Shown one piece after another: positions 60,431 to 64,000 of a stretch of 64,000 nt of DNA. Location: assembly GCF_003026285.1 (NCBI RefSeq), contig NZ_PYOD01000005.1, forward strand, positions 186,001 to 250,000, written 5' to 3'. Made by a program: the position numbers and the translations under genes. Source of the stretch: Photobacterium profundum. GTDB lineage: Bacteria; Pseudomonadota; Gammaproteobacteria; Enterobacterales; Vibrionaceae. The notes below the pieces were generated by a model that did no database searches, was not told the DNA's origin, and saw nothing but the letters and a program-made list of their open reading frames with translations. How positions within the stretch are numbered: the first letter of the stretch is position 1; each line of letters begins with the position of its first letter.

Positions 60431-60480
60431 CGTAAGATCTTATTCATCGTATGTTTAGCCGTTATACGTATCCATAGTAA

Positions 60481-60502
60481 AAGTGTGATTACTTTCACGC
60501 TT
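60481..60502. promoter_or_regulatory. CRP-like site upstream of uhpT
   Basis: TGTGA (60484-60488), six bases, TCACG (60495-60499) matches the CRP core TGTGA-N6-TCACA at 9 of 10 positions. It lies about 300 bases before the uhpT start. E. coli uhpT is CRP-activated. The same bases could form a weak hairpin. Confidence 0.5.
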
Positions 60503-60723
60503 TTCTGACAAAACACCTAGAACTAGGAATTATTCCTAATTGTTTTAGGTCGCCTTCTCAAGCCAGCCCTCTTCGTACTCTTTAATATTCTCACCATATC
60601 TGGTTCATCATCGCTTTTGGCTTTTTACAACGAAACATTTTTTTCCCCGATATGAGTTTTGTTTTGAATTAGCCATCGCTGGACAAATAATAATTATTCT
60701 TGCCCTGATGATAGCCCGCGATT

Positions 60724-60768
60724 CTGCTTACTGAATGTAACGTAATATTCATAACATTCAGTAAGCAG
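60724..60768. promoter_or_regulatory. Perfect 15-bp inverted repeat before uhpT
   Basis: CTGCTTACTGAATGT (60724-60738) and ACATTCAGTAAGCAG (60754-60768) are perfect complements, 15 bases apart and ending 33 bases before the uhpT start. It may be an operator for UhpA or another regulator, or a leader hairpin of uhpT. Confidence 0.6.
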
Positions 60769-60801
60769 GCTTATTTTGAATAAATTTGTAGAGGGTTTCA
60801 C

Positions 60802-62202
60802 ATGTTTAAACTGTTGGAACAGGTCAGAAAGCCGACCTTAGATCTGCCTGTAGATGAACGCCGTAAAATGTGGTTTAAACCATTTATTCAATCATACTTG
60901 GTTGTATTTATTGGCTACATGGCAATGTATTTAATTCGTAAGAACTTTAACGTTGCCCAAAATGACATGATCTCTACCTATGGCCTGTCGATGACTGAGC
61001 TTGGTTTAATCGGTCTTGGCTTCTCAATTACTTACGGCATAGGTAAAACCGCTGTTTCTTATTACGCTGACGGAAAGAATACAAAACAATTTCTTCCATT
61101 CATGTTGATTCTGTCAGGTATCGCAATGCTGGGCTTCAGTGTCAGCATGGGCGGTTCGGGTGTTAGCTTATTCTTGATGATTGCCTTCTATGGCTTAAGC
61201 GGCTTCTTCCAAAGTACGGGTGGTCCATCAAGCTATTCTACAATCACTAAATGGACTCCGCGTAACAAACGTGGTTCGTACCTTGGCCTGTGGAACATGT
61301 CTCACAATGTGGGTGGCGCAGCAGCTGCTGGTGTTGCACTGTTTGGTTCGAACTACCTGTTCGGCGGCCACGTTATTGGTATGTTCATCTTCCCATCTAT
61401 TATTGCGCTAATCGTTGGCTTTATTGGTCTACGTTACGGTAATGATTCACCTGAAGCTTATGGCTTAGGCACCGCAGAAGAATTATTTGGTGAAGAGGCG
61501 AGTGCAGAAGATCTAGAAGCTGAAGAAAACCAAATGACGAAGCGCGAAATATTCATGGAATACGTGCTGAAAAATAAAGTGATTTGGCTACTTTGTTTCG
61601 CGAATATCTTCTTATACGTGGTACGTATTGGTATCGATCAATGGTCTACGGTATATGCTTATCAAGAATTGGGTTTATCGAAAGAAACTGCAATCACAGG
61701 ATTTACCTTATTTGAAGTCGGTGCATTAGTTGGTACGTTAATGTGGGGTTACTTATCTGACTTGGCAAACGGTCGCCGTGCAATCGTCGCTTGTGTTTCA
61801 TTAGTGCTCATTATCTTTACACTTGAGTTTTACCAGAATGCAACGAACGAATATATGTATCTTGGTTCATTATTCGCTCTTGGTTTCTTAGTGTTTGGTC
61901 CTCAGCTATTAATCGGTGTTGCTGCTGTAGGCTTTGTACCGAAAAAAGCAATCAGTGTTGCTGATGGTGTAAAAGGCACGTTTGCATACCTAATTGGTGA
62001 TAGCTTTGCAAAATTAGGTTTAGGTATGATTGCTGATGGCACGCCTATCTTTGGTCTAACAGGATGGAAGGGTACATTTGCAGCTTTAGATACGTCAGCT
62101 GCAATTTGTATCGTGTTATTACTTTTCGTAGCCATCGCTGAAGAGAAAAAAATTCGACGTGAAAAACGCATTCAAAAACAGCTAGTAACAGACGCTGCAT
62201 AA
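60802..62202 (+). CDS. uhpT: Hexose-6-phosphate:phosphate antiporter UhpT
   Basis: A major facilitator protein of 466 residues with twelve membrane segments. It is very close to E. coli UhpT over its length (VRKPTLDLP at the start, [75 protein letters not shown]). It brings in glucose-6-phosphate and related sugars in exchange for phosphate. Fosfomycin also enters by this route in E. coli. uhpA and uhpB follow, so the regulators lie downstream, unlike the uhpABCT order of E. coli. Confidence 0.95.
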   Translation: MFKLLEQVRKPTLDLPVDERRKMWFKPFIQSYLVVFIGYMAMYLIRKNFNVAQNDMISTYGLSMTELGLIGLGFSITYGIGKTAVSYYADGKNTKQFLPFMLILSGIAMLGFSVSMGGSGVSLFLMIAFYGLSGFFQSTGGPSSYSTITKWTPRNKRGSYLGLWNMSHNVGGAAAAGVALFGSNYLFGGHVIGMFIFPSIIALIVGFIGLRYGNDSPEAYGLGTAEELFGEEASAEDLEAEENQMTKREIFMEYVLKNKVIWLLCFANIFLYVVRIGIDQWSTVYAYQELGLSKETAITGFTLFEVGALVGTLMWGYLSDLANGRRAIVACVSLVLIIFTLEFYQNATNEYMYLGSLFALGFLVFGPQLLIGVAAVGFVPKKAISVADGVKGTFAYLIGDSFAKLGLGMIADGTPIFGLTGWKGTFAALDTSAAICIVLLLFVAIAEEKKIRREKRIQKQLVTDAA

Positions 62203-62220
62203 TTTGAATAATACATAGAA

Positions 62221-62248
62221 AGAAGCCACCTATTAGGGTGGCTTTTTT
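62221..62248 (+). terminator. Terminator after uhpT
   Basis: AGCCACC and GGTGGCT with a 6-base loop, followed by TTTTT. Confidence 0.88.
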
Positions 62249-62439
62249 GTATAAGGGTATTTTTTATCTTGAATAAAATGTAACTACGAAAGATAAACAG
62301 CTCCTCATGACAGTAAAGAGCAATCACAAATAAAACCGTGAAATATCATGTTGGTTGTTCTTTCGCATTTTTTCTACCTTGCTTGCGACGTAGGATGGAT
62401 GTAGTTTAGCCTCCTTTTCATTTTCTTGGGTATCTTCAG

Positions 62440-63048
62440 ATGATCAAAGTTGCATTGGTTGATGATCACATTATTGTCCGTTCAGGATTTGCTCAACTCT
62501 TATCAATGGAAGCTGATATAAATGTTGTTGGTGAGTTCGGTTCTGCTTTAGAAGCGCGCAAAGGTTTACCGGGTTCAGACGCTGATGTGTGTATTCTTGA
62601 TATCTCAATGCCTGATGAAAGTGGCCTTTCATTATTAGCAGATCTTCCTTCTGGTATATCTTGCATTATGTTAAGCGTGCATGATTCAGCGGCAATTGTA
62701 GAAAAAGCATTAGAGTCGGGTGCGCGAGGGTATTTAACCAAGCGATGCAGCCCTGATGAACTCATACAAGCGGTTCGAACAGTGGCGAGCGGAGGGTGTT
62801 ATCTAACCCCCGATCTTACAATGAAACTGGTGACCCCCAATCGTAGTCGACAGCCTATAGAGCAACTGACAAAACGTGAACGTCAGATAAGTGAAATGCT
62901 AGCACTAGGTTTAGATGTTAAAGCCGTTGCTGTTCGTCTTGGTTTAAGTCATAAAACGGTTCATGTACATCGTGCTAATGCCATGGATAAGTTGAATGTC
63001 AAAAACAATGTAGAGCTTGCGAAATGTTTCGAGAGTGAAACAGTGTAA
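62440..63048 (+). CDS. uhpA: Response regulator UhpA
   Basis: A protein of 202 residues with a receiver domain (acidic pair D8-D9, phospho-acceptor D54 in CILDISMPD) and a LuxR-type helix-turn-helix ([43 protein letters not shown]). It closely resembles E. coli UhpA, which activates uhpT when UhpB and UhpC sense external hexose phosphate. A linker of about 10 residues (NRSRQPIEQ) is longer than in E. coli. The stop overlaps the uhpB start by one base. Confidence 0.94.
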   Translation: MIKVALVDDHIIVRSGFAQLLSMEADINVVGEFGSALEARKGLPGSDADVCILDISMPDESGLSLLADLPSGISCIMLSVHDSAAIVEKALESGARGYLTKRCSPDELIQAVRTVASGGCYLTPDLTMKLVTPNRSRQPIEQLTKRERQISEMLALGLDVKAVAVRLGLSHKTVHVHRANAMDKLNVKNNVELAKCFESETV

Positions 63049-64000
63049 TGCGAAATTACGGCATAACATCTTTATGTGGTTGGTTACTGATCTCTTGTAG
63101 CTGGTTTTGCTTATGGGTGCTTTCCTATTATTTCATCATGGAACCAGAGCTTGCGATTTTACTGTTCCCTTTTGCTCTGCGCCTTGGCATCGTGTTACAT
63201 ACCCCCAAACGCTATTGGCTTGCGGTTTACGGTGCTGAATGGTGGCTTATGGTGTCATTGGCTATTTTACTCGACCAGCCGCAATGGCTATCGGTTATTG
63301 CGGCCAGTCTGATCAGTGTACCGATTACTTGGTTTGCTCAAAAATATTATTATGGTTCTCAATGGCGACGATTATGCGTTATGGGGACAGTGATTTTCTC
63401 AACGGCACTACTGAATGTACTGGTATTTAGTTCACAAATACTTAGTTTACAAATGCCTAGCTTACAGATGATGGGTGCACAAGATGCCGTATTGATCTCG
63501 GCACCATTGTATACATTATGGATGGTTTTTCTTGTCAGCGTGACTGGCGGTTTAATGTTAGTGCCAAGCTGTTATTTAATCTGGAGTTATTTGTTCCAGA
63601 AATCATGGATACCATTAACGGTCAACCTTGTATCTAAACCCATTGAGCTAAGAAGCAGACACGTGGTTATCTATGTTGTGTTGTTTGCATTAAGTATTGC
63701 AGCTCAAGTGGGGTTACCTGAAGAATTACGTCGCTTTGCGCCATTTTGTTTAGCCATTCCTATTATTTTGCTCGCTTTTCGTTACGGATGGCAAGGGGCA
63801 CTATTAGGAACATTGCTTAACAGTGTGGCTTTAATTGCCGCGCGTAGTGGCGTGAGTAATATGGAAATAACAGACCTGTTATTATCACTTTCTGCGCAAA
63901 GTTTAACGGGAATATTGTTGGGTATGGGGATTCAACGCCAACGTGAATTGAATCAAAAACTCAGGCATGAACTAAATCGTAACCACAATTTATCCCGCCA
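63048..64000 (+). CDS. uhpB: Sensor histidine kinase UhpB, 3' part outside window
   Basis: The frame starts at the ATG at 63048, overlapping the uhpA stop (TAATG), and is open to the window end, so about 317 residues are visible. They form eight or more membrane segments of a MASE1-type sensor region (APFCLAIPIILLAFRYGWQGALLGTLLNSVALIAAR), ending in a helical linker. The kinase part lies outside the window. It works with UhpC to control UhpA phosphorylation. Confidence 0.88.
   Translation, partial: MRNYGITSLCGWLLISCSWFCLWVLSYYFIMEPELAILLFPFALRLGIVLHTPKRYWLAVYGAEWWLMVSLAILLDQPQWLSVIAASLISVPITWFAQKYYYGSQWRRLCVMGTVIFSTALLNVLVFSSQILSLQMPSLQMMGAQDAVLISAPLYTLWMVFLVSVTGGLMLVPSCYLIWSYLFQKSWIPLTVNLVSKPIELRSRHVVIYVVLFALSIAAQVGLPEELRRFAPFCLAIPIILLAFRYGWQGALLGTLLNSVALIAARSGVSNMEITDLLLSLSAQSLTGILLGMGIQRQRELNQKLRHELNRNHNLSR

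Larger units (their letters stand above)
60375..60801. other. Intergenic region between gloC and uhpT
   Basis: A stretch of 427 bases. It holds the gloC terminator, a CRP-like site and a 15-bp inverted repeat close to uhpT, listed separately. No small gene was recognised. Confidence 0.55.

Noticed and set aside
1..64000. CRISPR arrays, tRNA or rRNA genes, IS elements, prophage genes, restriction or abortive-infection systems
   Set aside because: I looked on both strands and saw no regular spaced repeats, no transposase or integrase patterns, no cloverleaf sequences and no known defence genes.

Overview
The window looks like chromosome DNA of a marine gammaproteobacterium of the family Vibrionaceae, most likely Photobacterium or a close relative. 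This rests on gene content and order: hinT-ycfL-lpoB-thiK-ycfP-ndh, csiV-mfd-PilZ-lolCDE, comEC-msbA-lpxK-ycaR-kdsB, elyC-cmoM-mukFEB, ldtD-mepK-gloC and uhpT-uhpA-uhpB. The genus is inferred; no rRNA or other decisive marker is present. Genes are densely packed, and I found no tRNA, rRNA, IS element, integrase, CRISPR array or prophage. || 1-8.7 kb: the 5' part of a chemoreceptor gene, then a rightward run of hinT, three lipoprotein genes (COG3014, ycfL, lpoB), a ThiK-like kinase, a DUF6279 lipoprotein, ycfP and ndh. 8.7-15.1 kb: a leftward set with an FKBP prolyl isomerase, a GNAT acetyltransferase, csiV, mfd and a PilZ-like gene. 15.3-18.5 kb: the lolCDE lipoprotein-release operon. 18.5-20.5 kb: leftward dedA, a small secreted protein and a DUF2062 membrane protein. 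20.6-27 kb: comEC, then the overlapping envelope genes msbA-lpxK-ycaR-kdsB. 27-30 kb: leftward tcyP and elyC. 29.8-37.2 kb: cmoM and the mukFEB condensin operon. || 37.2-56.9 kb is an accessory stretch of about 20 kb lying between mukB and ldtD, which are adjacent in E. coli. It holds a lipoprotein of unknown function, a Sel1-repeat protein, a MepM-type endopeptidase, the TMAO-respiration genes torE-torC-torA followed by a group II truncated globin, and a LysR gene beside lutABC (lactate oxidation). It also has an aspartate-racemase / HypT-like LysR / Dcu-transporter cluster, a TSUP permease with a convergent LysR gene, and a CosR/EctR-like MarR gene. The theme is alternative respiration and use of small carboxylates and amino acids. 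|| 57-64 kb: the conserved order resumes with ldtD, mepK and gloC, followed by uhpT, uhpA and the start of uhpB (hexose-phosphate uptake and its two-component control). || Envelope building recurs through the window: lpoB, csiV, elyC, mepM, ldtD and mepK act on peptidoglycan, while lolCDE, msbA, lpxK and kdsB serve the outer membrane. The most interesting non-coding signals are a perfect 16-bp palindrome upstream of the MarR gene, a 15-bp inverted repeat just upstream of uhpT, TorR-box-like repeats upstream of torE, and several strong inverted repeats without a terminator U-tract.
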